Shown: positions 1 to 12,965, counted from the stretch's first letter. The stretch is 64,000 bases of DNA from Cryphonectria parasitica EP155 (GCF_011745365.1 NW_024468910.1:3066068-3130067); one strand, 5' to 3'. Notes: a model not told the origin generated them from the sequence alone. Numbers and translations: made by a program.

Positions 1-521
1 TGGTTTGGGAGTGTCCTTTAAGATGAACGTTTATGCGTCTTTTCGGGCATGGGCCTTGCAAGACAAGGAGTGATTCACTGTACTTTTACTTTTACTTGTG
101 GTACAGTGACTGACATCCGGTCACAGACATATACTATCGAGCGCTGTCGCAAGTGGTTGGTATCCAGAAAAAATTATTCCACAACTAACAAGTGAGCGGA
201 TCATTCTGCACGTCCTCGATACTGGTCCATGCCAATGCTGTTTTTGAGAGGACGTACGTGCGCAGGGACGAGGGATGCGGGAATGTCACTCTACCATGAT
301 ACGGATTGGGGGGGCTCCGCAACGCGTAAATAGTTACGGGGGCCTCGTTTATCTTATTGGCATAGCCGAGATGTACGCGCAAGATGTTTCCCTCCCAAGA
401 AGACCAGGTAACATTTTCAGGATTATTATTTTTGGAGAGGTAAGATTTGTGAGCAACTCTCCCTAAGCCATAGACAACTTGTTCTCTTCCCTCAAAATTC
501 CAACACGTCACATCTCGTCAT
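1..521. other. Left-edge intergenic stretch, 3' of the GNAT gene
   Basis: No coding region is supported here. Short ORFs exist on both strands, but none has a recognisable domain or a splice-consistent extension. The right part should hold the 3' UTR of the acetyltransferase, which ends at 522 on the minus strand. Confidence 0.5.
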
Positions 522-1447
522 TCACACACGCTTCTTCCCATCCGGCGTCTTCCAGTGCATATTGGCCCCCTCCACATCAGCCAGCGGGTTCCCCTCCCCC
601 ATGCCGCCGCTCCCCTCGATGAACTCAAACCCACACTTCCTATAGAATGGGTCCTTGCCCTTGGAGGCGATCACAGAGGCCCACGCGCCCTCCGCCTCGG
701 CCCTGTCCAGACCCCACCGCACGAGCTCGCGACCAAAGCCCTGGCCCTGATAGTCCGGGTGCACGCCGAGCCAGCTCAGGTACCAGCACTCAGCCCGCTC
801 GCCTGTGTACATATGCTCAAAGTGCGGGTGGGCTCGATCCAGGATGTCCTCTTGTGGTGGGTCCGCGGCGCGGTTGGGCCAGAGGCGCTTGTGGATCTTC
901 ATGGCGACTTTGGATGCCGGTTTGAGGAGGTTGCCTGTTGGGAAGGGGGAGGGGGAGGAGAACTCAGCAGGGTTTCTTTCTCAGCAACGGTGGATTTCTT
1001 TTTCCTTATTCTCTTTCGTCTTGGTGGGTGGATGAAAGAGAGTGTTCCTCTCTCGCGATATTGCATATTCTTGACATGATATAGGGAACAACAACAAAAA
1101 AGAAGAGAAGGAAAGAAAAAAAAAAAAGGAAACTCACGAGGGTCGAGCTTCCAGAGCTCCATCTTTTTCCCTCCATTTCCCAGGCGCGTCCACTGCGCAC
1201 AACCCACGACAATCTCCCGCCCCGTCTCCTCATCCTGATGGACGGCCACGAGGAACTTCCAGCGCCAGTCCCACCAGTTGACCCGCGCACTGCGCAGCCA
1301 GTAGAGCTTCATGTCGTCGGGGAACTCGTCGCGGTGCGGGTGCACGAGGTCCCCGAGCATGTTGTCGTCCCAAAAGGCCTGGGCCAAGGACTCGGCGATC
1401 TGCGGAATGTCATGGTAAGATGCATCGCGCACTTTGGGTCGACACAT
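522..1447 (-). CDS. GNAT-family N-acetyltransferase (2 exons)
   Basis: CDS is the complement of join(522..934, 1138..1447), about 240 aa. The product should transfer an acetyl group from acetyl-CoA to an amine; the substrate cannot be told from sequence. Exon 2 carries the acetyl-CoA binding motif A: a beta strand WYLSWLGVHPDYQ followed by the pyrophosphate loop QGQGFG, then a helix and the late FYRKCGFE segment typical of GNAT folds. Exon 1 encodes the N-terminal helices (DASYHDIPQIAESLAQAF). The intron of 203 nt has GTGAGT and CAG ends, and joining it restores a continuous frame (LDPR/NLLKPA). The intron contains a poly-pyrimidine-rich stretch that can look coding if read through. The start ATG at 1447 is the first in frame. 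The gene is divergent from the permease at 2640 and shares about 1.2 kb of upstream sequence with it. It resembles the many small cytosolic fungal GNATs of unknown substrate. Confidence 0.85.
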
Positions 1448-2639
1448 GATGGAGAAGGCGGAGGGGGTGGTGTTCGTTGGATATTCCTAGGTCTTAGAAA
1501 GGCAAGCAAACAAGCTTGGAGGCTCGGGAGCTGGCGATGGTTTCTGAAGCACCCCGCAACGCTCTTATCATCTTCGAGATGTGGGAAGGTAAAAGCAAAC
1601 ACACTCTGCGTCTTGAATCTGAGGCTCAGCAATCAGTCATGTGAGTGTTTGTTTGTACTTATTTGGAAGTGATCGAGAAAGGGGGCTCCTCGTTGATAGA
1701 GAGGAAAGCCAGACCCATAAGTGTGCCCCCTCTCGTGTCTTCCCATGCATGCATACGCCACAGGTGCGCGTGAGAGTTGGTGGGTGCTGCAACAGGGAAA
1801 CCATTGCTGCCGAAGAAAAGACCCACAAGAATAGGCCGTCAAGGGCCGACCCAGAGACTAATCATGTAACAAGACGATAGCCGTGGCGGGGTGGGTGGGT
1901 GTGTGTACATGGCACATATAGACACACGCATCGGTCATGCCATTCCTATTGCTATTGACAATGATGAGAAAACCAGCGACGAATGGGAGGGAGAAGACCT
2001 TGGGTGATGCATCCAACAAGAACAACGGCGGTGTGGGCATAGAGCCATGATACTGTGTGGGCATTTAATGCTTGTTACCAGGGCTTGCCAGGGTGGTAAT
2101 GCAGGCCGTCTCTCTCCTCTCTCGCCAGGACGATTTTGGGAAAGCCTTGCAGGAGGTTCTGCTGTTGCTCCAACCGGACAAGACCCCGGCTCTCCCTTCT
2201 CCCCTCTCTTAACCCCTTCCCTTTTTTTGTGGATAATACTCTGGTGGAGGAGGAGCAAAAGAACCGTACCGCCGTTCAATGCCTGTGGGGGTACGACGCC
2301 ACCGAAAGAACGAACATGCGACAACCGGAGAAGAGAGTGCTCTCAATAACGTGTGTCTCCCATTTTATTGATCAGGGCCATTTATCAGATGATTCTCTCT
2401 TGCTGCGGTCATCCTGGCGCGCCCAATTTCAAGCAAGAAGTCTGGAAGACAGGTAGACTGACCATCTTGTGGTTGTTCTTTTTGTCGTTGTTGCTGCCAT
2501 CGTCATCGTCAAATTTCTGTATTGATATTATCATTACTACATGGCTTCATAGTCTTTTTCGTCCTGCAGAAGAAGATTTTGACAACAACTACTCATACAA
2601 AAGGGGCAATTTCTCGTGGACTCAATACTCCGATGCACA
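1448..2639. promoter_or_regulatory. Divergent intergenic region between GNAT gene and permease
   Basis: About 1.2 kb lies between two head-to-head start codons, so it must contain both promoters and 5' UTRs. No clear TATA box or operator could be assigned. Pyrimidine-rich tracts around 2170-2230 and 2470-2520 precede the permease, as is common upstream of fungal start sites. Confidence 0.5.
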
Positions 2640-4690
2640 ATGGCCGTCGACACCAAAACCAGACCAGACATTGTGGACTCGGAGCTGAGCATGGAACAGG
2701 ATCTTTCTGACGAAAATGTCGTCGACAGCAAGAAGGGAAACCAAGACGATAGAGCTCACATGCTGCGTCTAGGGAAGACCCAGCAACTACGGGTATGTTG
2801 ATGCATACTTCCAAACAGTTCTACTATCTGAACCTCTTTTAATTCGCCCCGCCCCCCCACAAAAGTAAAATCCAAGAATTATTCACTGATGATGAGGGGT
2901 GCTTCATACTCTTCTTCTTCTTCTATTAGAGAGATTTCCGCTTCATCTCCATGTTTGGCTTTTCCATGATTTTGGGATCGTCATGGGAGGTCGCCCTGGC
3001 CATGCTGTCTATGGGTCTCCTCAACGGGGGCACTGCAGGTCTCATCTGGGTTTTTCTCTGCTGTTGGGTTGGATTCATGTTCATCAACATCTCGATGGCA
3101 GAAAGTAGGTTGACTCCAGGACATGCAACCCTTTACCCTAATATTCTGCCTTGAGATGACCATCTCGTCTATCAGCCTGCTTCACTTTTCAGGAAACGAA
3201 CCGGTCCTAATCCATTCTGAACAGTGGGATCAATGGCCCCTACCTCGGGTGGTCAATACCACTGGGTCTCCGAGTTCGCTCCCAGAAAATACCAGAAACA
3301 GATCAGTTATATCATGGGCTGGCTCTGCGTGCTCGGATGGCAGGCTGGTTGTGCCAGCACTGCCTTCATGGCCGGTACAAGCATTCAGGGTCTGATTGTC
3401 CTGGGCAATCCCAACTATGTCTATGAGAACTGGCATGTACGTAGAGTGTACCACCCTTCTACCACCCCGGACGGCCTCTTCGCCGTTCGCAGTGATCGTT
3501 TTCATATTCTCTTCTTCTAACACTTTGACAAGGGCACCCTCCTCAGCATAGCAAGCGGCGCGTTCGCCGTCATGTTCAACACGCTGCTCGCACGCAAACT
3601 GGCGCTCGTCGAGGGCATCATCCTTGTGCTTCATGTGTCGTCCTTCTTTGGCGTACTTGTCACTCTCTGGGTGCTGTCCCCCATCGCCGACGCCAAGACG
3701 GTGTTTACGCAGTTCTCTGATGGCGGAGGCTGGGGAAGCCTAGGGGGCAGCGCTCTTGTCGGCATCACGGCTGCTATCGTGCCCAACCTGGGTGCTGATG
3801 CGGCTGTCCACATGTCTGAAGAGTTGAGGGATGCCGGAAAGTAAGAATGATCTCCGCCCCCCCTCCCCCCACCCGTCCTTCTCTCAAGCACGTCGTCGTC
3901 GTCCTTACTCAGACATGGCTCTCTAACTTTGGCTCTCCCTCTTCTTTTTTTCGGTTTTAGAACCCTCCCCCTCTCCATGATCATGACCAGCTTCTTCAAC
4001 GGCCTCTTCGCCTGGATCACGGTCATCACCATCTGCTTCTGTCTCGGCAACGTAACGGACGTCCTCGCCAGCCCGACTGGCTATCCATACATGGCCGTCT
4101 TCCTCAACTCGACCCAGAGCGCAAAGGGCGCCACCGCCATGGCCGTCTGGATCGCCCTCATGTTCAACTTCTGCAACCTGACCATGGTGGCCACCGCCTC
4201 CCGCCAGCTCTTCGCCTTTGCCCGCGACAACGGCGTGCCCTGCAGCTCCTGGTTCTCCAGAGTCTCGCACGACATCCCCGTCAACGCCATCCTCACCACC
4301 TTCATCGTGACCTGCCTCCTGTGCCTCATCAACATCGGCTCCTCCGTCGCCCTCAACTCCATCGTGTCGCTGAGCACAAACGCCCTGCTGTCCAGCTACA
4401 TGTGCTCTATCGGCTGCATGGCCTGGCGCCGCATCACCGGCCAGCCTCTGCTGCCGTCCAAGTTCAGCCTGGGCAGGTGGGGACTGGCCGTCAACCTTGT
4501 CTCGGAGGTCTTCCTGGTGGTCATGTTCATCCTTGCGTTTTTCCCCGAGGTGAAGAATCCGGACCCGGAGGAGATGAACTGGAATATTCTCATCTATGGG
4601 ACTGTGGTGACTGGGTCGGTGGTTTATTACTTGTTCAAGGGGAGGTATGTGTATGAGGGGCCCGTGGAATATGTGCGCAAGCTGGAGTAG
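2640..4690 (+). CDS. APC-family amino-acid/choline/GABA-type permease (5 exons)
   Basis: CDS is join(2640..2792, 2930..3104, 3225..3436, 3533..3840, 3961..4690), about 525 aa, the normal length for fungal APC permeases with 12 membrane spans. It should import amino acids or related amines across the plasma membrane. After a hydrophilic N-terminus of about 50 aa comes the first span (FISMFGFSMILGSSWEVAL). Near residues 108-130 is the family signature AEMGSMAPTSGGQYHWVSEF, seen in fungal choline/GABA permeases (Hnm1/Uga4 group). Later there are segments ATASRQLFAFARDNGVP and a C-terminal YEGPVEYV. All four introns (137, 120, 96 and 120 nt) have GT-AG ends, and CTAAC branch sites are visible in the third and fourth. 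Each junction restores frame, for example MAE/MGSM split inside the ATG codon. The ATG at 2640 has a good context (CACAATGGC); an upstream GTG at 2616 is not needed. Substrate remains undecided. Confidence 0.9.
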
Positions 4691-6103
4691 GGAAGAGGAA
4701 CCAGCGGGGGGTGTGTGTGTGTGTGTGCAACTCGTCTCCTAAGATCATCAGCGCCATAGCCCAAGAGGAGAATTTTGAGTTTGTAAAGGACCATGCACTG
4801 TGCACCGTGAACAGATTACCATTACGACATACTCGAGACTCGAGATCCCTGCAGCAGTTGCAGAATTGTTGCCCACTTTGAAGATGACGGACTCTCTAGG
4901 GTCTCCCTTCTGCATAGGCATAGATGTAACATCTTCATCCCAGTCACCTCATCATCTACCACACCTCTCCTCCCTCCCCTCCCCTACCTCGATCGAGCCA
5001 GCACGTAGCATAGCATTCTAGCATATTCCCACATAGACTTACTTCACTACAACGCGCCATTATTTCAAACAAATTACATGGTTCCCCCCCCCCCCCAACC
5101 CATAAAATGAGAAAAGAAAAGAAAAGGGACAGAAACACCCATTCTAGCCGTCTTCGCTTCCCGCCCCCTTCCCCCCTGAAACCTTTTTCCGGTTCAGCCA
5201 ATCTATCCATCTCTAGAACCGTCACCGCATCCCCCGCCCCTCGACAGAAGAAAGTCTCCCTCTTCGTTGATCATCTTGGTCTTGCCCTGTGAATCCGCCC
5301 CTGCCTCTCTCTGAAAAACCCGAGAAACCATGATCTTCCCACAATATCCTAGAAGAAAACTTGAAGTGAGCCAAATCCGAGGCAGCAAGATTGGTGGGCG
5401 GAGAGACCAGAGAAGGGGTTAGGGAAGGAAAGAAAGAAGAGGAAGAAAAAGGAGAGAGAAAAAAACAAGAAGAAAAAACACAGCACTGAGTTCTATATCC
5501 AACGAGTTCATAGCAGTCTTGTTTATATGTGCGAGAGCAACATGTATCTTCATCACCTCTCCTTTCAATTCTATTACGACTAAGTCGCTGACCTACGTCT
5601 TGGCCAAAAGGGGTTGATTGAGCGGCGGCCATCCGTCCCCATTCTAGGTAAAGCGGCCTTTCGTGTTAGTTACCATCTTGGGCGAAAGTTGCCTTGTCTC
5701 CTTCGTAGCCCAGCGTCGAGATTTACCTTTCCCCTCTCCTTTTCTCCCATTTCTTACGGAAAAGAAATGTCATAAAACAAACTGTGTCTCTGCCATCAAG
5801 AACAGAGAATTCAGACAAAATTACAAACCACGCACCAAAACCCTTACTCAGGCTCCCGAGAGACATTTACTCGCAGCCACTGCGCGTACTTCAGACATAA
5901 GTATTACTTGACCGCCTCAGATGCGATGTCATAAACCTTTGTGAATAAATCATTGGGTGCATTAAGAAACAATTGTCTACCATAGGGCAGACCTTAGCAT
6001 CTATGGCGGCAACGGTGACGGAAACTTATCGTACAAGGTGCTCAAGTGGAGCTCTCTCTTTTCCTCATTCCCTCATCCTCCAACGCGAAAACGTGAACCA
6101 TTT

Positions 6104-6138
<35 letters not shown>

Positions 6139-6947
6139 CAACTAGCGCCAATCATGAGCAAGAGATTCATCAAGACTACCTGGCCCAGGGCGTAGGAGAG
6201 GAAAAGTCCAAGGCATGATGAGCAGGGCACAGGGTGCCACCATTTGGACCTTTCCTTTCCCATGCAACATCAACGACAGGTGAGCTTCCGTCCTGCCTTG
6301 CGTTCAATTGGCACGCCTTTCATGAAATTAATTGCCCGCTCCAGCCTGCTTGCTGTGTCAAGCAAACCGATGCTCCCAACAGACCCCTGAAGAGATGAGA
6401 CCATGATAAGGCTTACTGTGCGACTTTTGCAGATGCAAGGAACGCGCCAAGAGCTCGCGCGGCGATTTTTTTCTTCTTCTTTTTTTCTTCTTAGTCTTTA
6501 TCAGAATGGACCGAGGCGGCATCCTCTGGTAGGTTGGTGTACCAATCAGTAATCAGCCCCTTCGGCTACCATCAATGTGATCATGGGATCGGCAATTAGG
6601 CTGCACCAGTTCCACCTGAACCGTGCATCAAAGAGAGAGTAGTGGGGATGGGATAGGAAAGGAAAAGAAAATAAGAAGAAAAGGACAGAACAATGAAAGA
6701 GAGAGAAGTTCGTGAATTGAGGGAGAGAAAGGGAGGCTCCCCCATCGGTAGAGGAACTGTGCGCTGGTACCAGGAAACGCCAGATCATGAGGTGCTGCAG
6801 CTGTGGCAGACGTCGTTGTCCAGGGAAGTGAGTCGCAGCCGTCTCGAGAATCAAAGTGTGTAGAGGTGTGTAGAGGGGGTATCATCGGCGTGGATCGAGA
6901 GCATGCTTCAGAAGGAGGGGGCCTCGTCACAGGCTGAGCACCCCTTC
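4691..6947. other. Intergenic region, convergent 3' ends of permease and MADS-box gene
   Basis: No gene is supported in these 2.25 kb. The stretch holds a (GT)n run just after the permease stop (4711-4728), a C13 run near 5084, purine-rich blocks at 5400-5480 and 6650-6720, and an uninterrupted run of 31 A at 6105-6135. The ORFs here are low complexity and end in homopolymers. The right part is probably the 3' UTR of the MADS-box gene. Confidence 0.5.
6105..6135 (+). repeat. Poly(A) tract, 31 nt
   Basis: Thirty-one consecutive A residues on the plus strand. The tract could be a plain mononucleotide microsatellite or the tail of an old retroposed copy. No flanking duplication or ORF supporting retroposition was seen. 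Confidence 0.8.
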
Positions 6948-7882
6948 TTATGACTGGTGTTGGGCATGCTGCGGCATGCCAGAGGGTGGCATACCGTACT
7001 GCCCGCCACGCTGCACGTAGCTGGAGTACGCCAGCGCCGACGATGGATCGATAGGTCCGACGTTGGGCATATAGCCAGGCGGCATGTGGGGATTTGGCGG
7101 CATGCCTCGACCTGGTTGCTGCTGCATGTGGCTGTTGGGAGGCTCCTCGGGGGACTCAACCTGGGCGCCCTCGTCGACGCCGTTGTCGTTGCCCTGATTG
7201 GGCTCGGGTGCATTTAGGCAGGCCTGCGTCAAAGTCGACAGTCAGTAAATCTGCCGAGAGCCTCGTGGGGGGATGAGTGCGACGTTGTTGTGTAGTGCCT
7301 ACCTGGATAAGATTCTTGCCCTCTGCCTTGGTGACGAGGGGTTGCAGCTTCGGCGTCGTGAAGGTATAGACCAGCCCTGTCTCCGAGACGACGAGCAGTA
7401 GCACCTGTGTACCGGTGAGGACGGACAACTCGTAGGCCTGTTTCGCATGTTGCCGTTAGCACAACAATCCGACATTGAAAGAGGCGACGCGCCGCCTTTT
7501 CACACGTTCCCTGAAAAGATTAAAAAAAAAAAAAAAAAAAAAAAAGGACGAGTGTCGATTGCTCTAGGACACTTGAGTGGGTGGTGGATGAAGGGACGAA
7601 TAGGTTTCTTCTGAGCGGGCGGGAAGAGTAAGTCCTCACCTTCTTCATGATACCAGCCTTGCGCTTCGAGAAGGTGATGTGGCGACGCGACTTGTCAGCG
7701 ATGAACTTGATCTCGATCTTGCGGCGCTCACGACCGCCCTTCTCATCGTCGTCATCGTCGCTGCCGGCGGAAGGACGTGCCCGCTTGACGCCGCGGGAGA
7801 CGTCGCCAGGTGTGCCGTTCCCGGCGTGGTCGTCGAGCTCAGTGGGCGAGGTCTGGTCGTGTTGGTCTGTGATGTCGGCCAT
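6948..7882 (-). CDS. mcm1: MADS-box transcription factor, Mcm1/SRF type (3 exons)
   Basis: CDS is the complement of join(6948..7223, 7303..7437, 7640..7882), 217 aa, matching the size of filamentous-fungal Mcm1. It is a nuclear DNA-binding protein that dimerises on CC(A/T)6GG-type sites and in ascomycetes acts with partner factors in mating, cell cycle and development. Residues 1-50 are acidic and disordered (a run of five Asp at 42-46). The SRF-type MADS domain starts at about residue 51 (RERRKIEIKFIADKSRRHIT) and is split by intron 1 directly after the MKK of its first helix. Exon 2 encodes the beta strands (ELSVLTGTQVLLLVVSETG). Exon 3 starts at ACLNAPEP and gives a Pro/Met/Gln-rich tail. 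Both introns are phase 0 with GT-AG ends. Intron 1 (202 nt) contains a long poly(T) tract on the sense strand. ATG 7882 is the first in-frame ATG. The unusually long upstream space (to 15.9 kb) may hold regulatory sequence. Confidence 0.95.
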
Positions 7883-8590
7883 GTTGTCTTGAATGGTATC
7901 ACCAAAAGCTTAAAAAGGTAAGTTGGTGGAGATACTGTTTTGAGTGTGGTGCCGATGGCCTTAACTGGATCTGGCGTCGAGCGGAGGAGGCTCTGTGGGA
8001 GGTGACTGTCGCAGAAACCTGGTTGGGCGCCCGCTGGATCGAGTCTGGCGTTTCCGGGAAAGGAAGCGAGGAATCGACTTTTATTTGCTTTTGTCTGACA
8101 AAGAAAGCCTTCAAGGTTTATTTGGCGCGAGTCAGCACGCGTCGGCTGCCACCAAGCTGCTCCTGCTGGAAAGAAGGGTGAGATTGAGTGGGAAAAGAGA
8201 CAAAGTGACACAAGCGGCAGCGCCCTTGTTGTGTGTGGACGACGCGATGCGATGTCAAGATTTGATCCAAAAGGAAAAGTGAGTCGGAACGAGTCGAGCA
8301 CGTATTTGGCCCTGCGATTCCCTGTAGAGAAGGCAGCACATATGTCAGCTCCAGACACCTTGACTGATCAGGCTTTGAGGGACTGTGGACTGAATGAAAA
8401 GAGGATAGCGAGGTGGTAGCACACGGGCAGCGGGCCACGGCCACAGGGTTAAAAACGGAGGGCGGGGTGGGCAGCCTTAGCTGTTTTCTCATGGAGGAGA
8501 AAGGGCCTAGAGGGCCGAAGGGGTGTGTGGCGGGCAGGGGGCAGGGGTCTGGGTTCAGGCCGAAGCTGGGAAGGTGGGAGGGCTGGGGCA

Positions 8591-8640
8591 GGACGTAGCA
8601 GGACGTAGCAGGACGTAGCAGGACGTAGCAGGACGTAGCA
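8591..8640 (+). repeat. Five tandem perfect copies of decamer GGACGTAGCA
   Basis: Ten-base unit repeated five times without change, about 710 bp upstream of the mcm1 start codon. Each unit carries an ACGT core, the centre of bZIP recognition sites. In the mcm1 direction the unit reads TGCTACGTCC. Confidence 0.95.
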
Positions 8641-9791
8641 GAGCGCGCACCCCCTCTGCAGTAGTTGCGGCACCACCTGCAGCTAAAACGTCCCCAATAC
8701 CACCCGTTCTCGACGGACAGTACAGTGCGGGCGTGATGGAGGGAGGGGAAAGAGCCAGGGTACGACCAGGGTAGGGGGAGGCTTTCTTCTCGGCGGAGAG
8801 GTCAGTCGAACACTCTCTGTCTCTCGCGAACCGAATCGCACTAGCTAATGAGAGCCCCAGCCGAACGTCGGGCTTTCTAAGGACACGGGAATCTTTTGAA
8901 TAATTCGATTGTGTCGAGATCAGACAAGGGATCCGGGGGGAGAGGGGCAGGAAAAAGGGCTGCGGGCTTGTGGTAACCGGTGCAACAATTGCAACGCACT
9001 GGAATGTTTCTGACAGTTGGGGACGGATGTTTCCTTACCCTTCTGGATCCAGGGTTATCCGTGTGTGGCCCTGACACAAGAGGTCTCCGTGCACCTTCTA
9101 GGGCCGTGGCAGAGATCGAAGAAGGCTGGCTGTCAAGTGTCACTGTCTTGTGTGTGCAAATCGCTTTGGATCCCGACTACTTTGCTTCGTATCGTGTGGA
9201 GACAGCCCTAAGATGACGGTGCGACCTGCTTCGGCAAACTCTTGTTAGCTTGGTCCGCGGGACCCAACTGGAAACACTATCAATTGCGGGCGCTGGGACA
9301 GTGCGCTGTGCCGAAGGCTGCCCCCGTGGTTGAGGACTATGGTACCAAGCAGAAGGCGTGGTCTTCGCCAACGGTGAATTCTAGAGGGACAGGACAGCTC
9401 GAAACATAACGAATGAAAATCTGGAATTCCAGCAGGTGTGGGGCGGACGGAGATGGGAATTGACCGGGAAGCGCCCAGTGCGAACAGAGCCCCTGTAATC
9501 TGCAGGCGGGTGAGAACGGGGGTGCCAACACCGGGTGGCATGCCTGGTGGAGAAACATGTCGTGATGGAGAATTGTGGGCAGGAATTTTGGTTTGGATTT
9601 TCAGCTCCTGCCTAAAGCCCGAGATTGAACGTTGGTAGTGGGGTTTAAAAGAAGGGCCTGCTTGGGAAGGATGAGATGTGCCTAGTACCATAGTAGGCTC
9701 CCCAGATTTTCCGGGGAGCAGACAATGTGTGTAGATGTGTGTGTGTATATGTAGTCAAGAGCCCTGCAAAAAGCCGTGTGACGAATGCCAC

Positions 9792-9794
<3 letters not shown>

Positions 9795-9826
<32 letters not shown>

Positions 9827-9838
9827 TGCGCGCGCGCG
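9795..9838 (+). repeat. (CAG)10 tract followed by alternating CG run
   Basis: Ten CAG triplets (9795-9824) run directly into GTGCGCGCGCGCG. The alternating purine-pyrimidine part could form Z-DNA. ORFs crossing it are poly-Ala, poly-Gln or poly-Cys artefacts of the triplet. Confidence 0.85.
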
Positions 9839-10738
9839 ATTGCGGGTTGGGGAGAGAAAGGGAGAAATACAAGCAAAGCTCGTGGTGAAAAGAAGGCAGC
9901 GAGCGCCCGGGGAGGGTAGGAAGGGGGAAGATGCACCTAAGCACAGTGCAACTTGCAACTGTGAGGCGGCTGCAATCCTCCCTCGCACAGCATAATGCAC
10001 CTGTCTCGTGCAGCGAGGGAAGAAAGCATGTTGCATGGGTCGTAGAGGGTCCCCACGCTGCAGACATGGGCCGGAACCACTTGGATGGCCGCGTCGTTTC
10101 CAACTGGAGGGAATGTGCGGGCGGCTTCCTCGCCATCATACAAGAATGCAGGTGGTGTTTTAGGGGCCGAGACTATTGGAACTCGCCGTTGATCACCCGA
10201 CGCCTGAAGGATTCGATGGACTATCATCCTGGATACCGGGCGCGAGTGAACTTTCTAGCACCACAAACCATAAAGGACATCTCTTGAAGTTATCTCGTCG
10301 TGCCGGGCTTGCCCCTTTAGGCCAGGTGACCCCCCCCAAAAAATCCAGACTCGCCGAGCTGGGAGCGTTCGCAAGATGGGCCGGTGTGCCGCGGGTGGAG
10401 GGGTTGAGGGAGGATTGGGGAAGTGGCCGGGGGGGGGGGTGCAAGAGAGGCTTTGGAGCCTAGGAGCCTGAGAGCCTGGGGCAGCAGCAGCGGCAGCGGG
10501 ATGACACGGGCACTGGGATGCCAGCCCCAGCAGGCCGCGGACTCAGCTGTCCGTTTTCAGCGATCCCGATTGATCTCACAACGTCACAAGACGTTTTGTA
10601 CATAGTAAACAAGGTACCATGGTATCTCCCAGGGAGCCAGGCTCCGGCTCTGGTGAGGAAGACTCGAAAGGTTGTGTTGCAACAGGACCCAGACGGGCTA
10701 GTGACAAGGCGGCCAAGACACGCAGCACGTTCCAGGGT

Positions 10739-10741
10739 TCT

Positions 10742-10767
<26 letters not shown>
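10739..10767 (+). repeat. (CT)n microsatellite
   Basis: About fourteen CT dinucleotides on the plus strand, in the gene-free block upstream of mcm1. Confidence 0.85.
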
Positions 10768-10772
<5 letters not shown>

Positions 10773-12965
10773 ATCCTGCCAACTGGAGATTGCAGACGCA
10801 GCCGGGACGCAGGCTGACCAGGCCTGGACCCCCTGTTTGGGGGGGGGGTGGTCATGGTCCGTGTGAGACCAGCATGGCGGACGAGGTGCAAAGGTAGAGA
10901 GAGATTGGCGTCAAGCTGGGCGATCCGCTGCGACGTGACCGGGGTAGAGAGGAGCGGGGGAAGATGACAGTGTTGGCGTGTGATTGGTGGTACTGTGGGC
11001 CATGTGGGCGTGGCATGGTGGGTCTTCTTCGCCTTAGCACTCCTCGTGGCGTCAGCCAGTAACCCCAGCACTCGCACACCGAGAAAGAGACCCTTAGGGG
11101 AGGCGTCGTCGCGTCGATGATCCCGCCTGCTTATTGACCATGACGTCTGCCCCATGAAGTAGGCAGGCGAGCAGGCGACCTTGACATGCTTGGTTGCTAG
11201 GGCTGGTACGGGAGGGCAAGCACTATTCGCCCGATCGTGAAGAAGATTGTCGATACTAATAGTACATGGTAGTGCCAGAGACGTAACCCCCCTCGTCACA
11301 AAGAGATGTGGAGCTGGATGCAGTGATAGAAGAGGATGATGCAGGGGGTGTGGTCCATCTGCACAATCTTCCTCCCTTCGATTTCGGATCCCAGAGAATC
11401 AATCAATGGGTGGTGGCGCCGGCTGCTGGTGCTGCTGGTGCTGTTGGTGTACTTCTGGCACTTTGCTGGGGTTCAGGGATGTGGTACCCCGTATGCACCA
11501 CGTCGTATCGGTTCGCGTCAACTCAAAGATTAGCTGCGCACAGAGGTCCCGCCAGACGCTCCCGTGGTCCTTGGGAGGATCATCAACGTGGTACCAGCGG
11601 TACCTGAGCTAGGGTCCTTTGCTGACTGGGGCCGTCCTCGGTCATTTGGCGTTCTCTTGTTGTCTGGGTTTTTGAAGGCCACAAGAGTGGTTCCTTGAGG
11701 AGTGGGTAATGTGTCGAAGTAGTCTTTTCTGTCACCTGCCTTGGCCTTTTCTCAGAGCACTAGCCCTTGGAAAGCCGAGGTTGCAGGCATCCTGAGGCAA
11801 GCCGCGCGCACAGAGAAAACAAATTTTCCGGGGAATAAGTCTGAAGGAAAAAGAAACATGACAACGAGAACGGGTAAGGGTGGCCTGGGTGGAACTCGGC
11901 GGAGAGGGCACAGGGTCTTCCTAGCTGAGTAGGGTTGACACGTTGCCGGTTCTACGTGAAGGAGGCATCCTCACTGTTGCTGCTGCTGCTGCAAATGGGG
12001 AAAGAAGGAAAACAAAAGGAGAGAAGAAGGAAGAAAAGATAAGAAAGGGAAAGAAGGGGGGGAGCGGGGAGGCTGGAGAGAACCAACAGGCTCATCCGTC
12101 TGCTTGCTTGCGTCTGACCATGACCTGCCATGTCACGATTGAGATATGATCATTGTGCCCGAATATTGACTGACCTTATCTCGCTGGAGACGTCGTATCC
12201 AGATCTTGTACCTCCCGGGGGGGGGGGGGGGTTGGTCGAGGCCGTACTTGCGGGTGTTCTGGTTTTTGGTATTGGGTCTCGAAGCGAGAACGGGGTTGGT
12301 CTAGGCTTCTTGGGTCTGCAGGTCGTGTAAAACACAAGTGGAAGGTCAGGCTCGTTAGAGTGGAGGGCGTGGCGGTTCTCTGTGCTGTAGTGCCCTTTGT
12401 AAGGTTTTAGCCATGGTACCGTCAAGCATACTGTGCAGGTGGGGAGGCTGGCTGGCTGCGAATCGGCGGGATCCGCTCGGGGAGGAGACGCTGCTGCTAG
12501 GCCTGCAGATAGGCTGAAAAGGCTGAAAAGCAAGTAGGGTGGCAGGTGATGAATGCACTGAAGGGATGATGCTGTGGTCCCTGATGCTCTTCGGGGAAGG
12601 GCTGCTATTTGGCTTACCTTCTTTCCTGTTTAGTGATGGTCTTTTTGTTTAGGTGCGAAAGGTTTGGTTGGCTGTTGGTTGGTAGCAGAACCTGGGTGAA
12701 GAAGGTTGGCGCAGTACCAAGAGAGGGAAGTTGCAGACACAACGACAGCCTTCAGATTGAGGAATGAAAGGCTCAATAAGGACCCTTGTCTAGAGAGGGC
12801 TAAAGGACAGGCTTGCTTGGATGACTGGAACCAGAATGATCAATTGTTGGTGGTAGAAAAAATGGACATGATCGTTACGGGATGTAGACTGGACAAGAGG
12901 TGGGAGGGGTAGAAAATGGGGTGTGGTTTTTTGTTGTGCTCTGCTGGGGAGGCGGGGGTCCTCGC

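Noticed and set aside
10460..11299. 279-codon ORF on the minus strand upstream of mcm1
   Set aside because: Its protein is Arg/Pro/Ser-rich, runs through a (GA)n microsatellite as a run of Glu-Arg, and has no domain or splice support.
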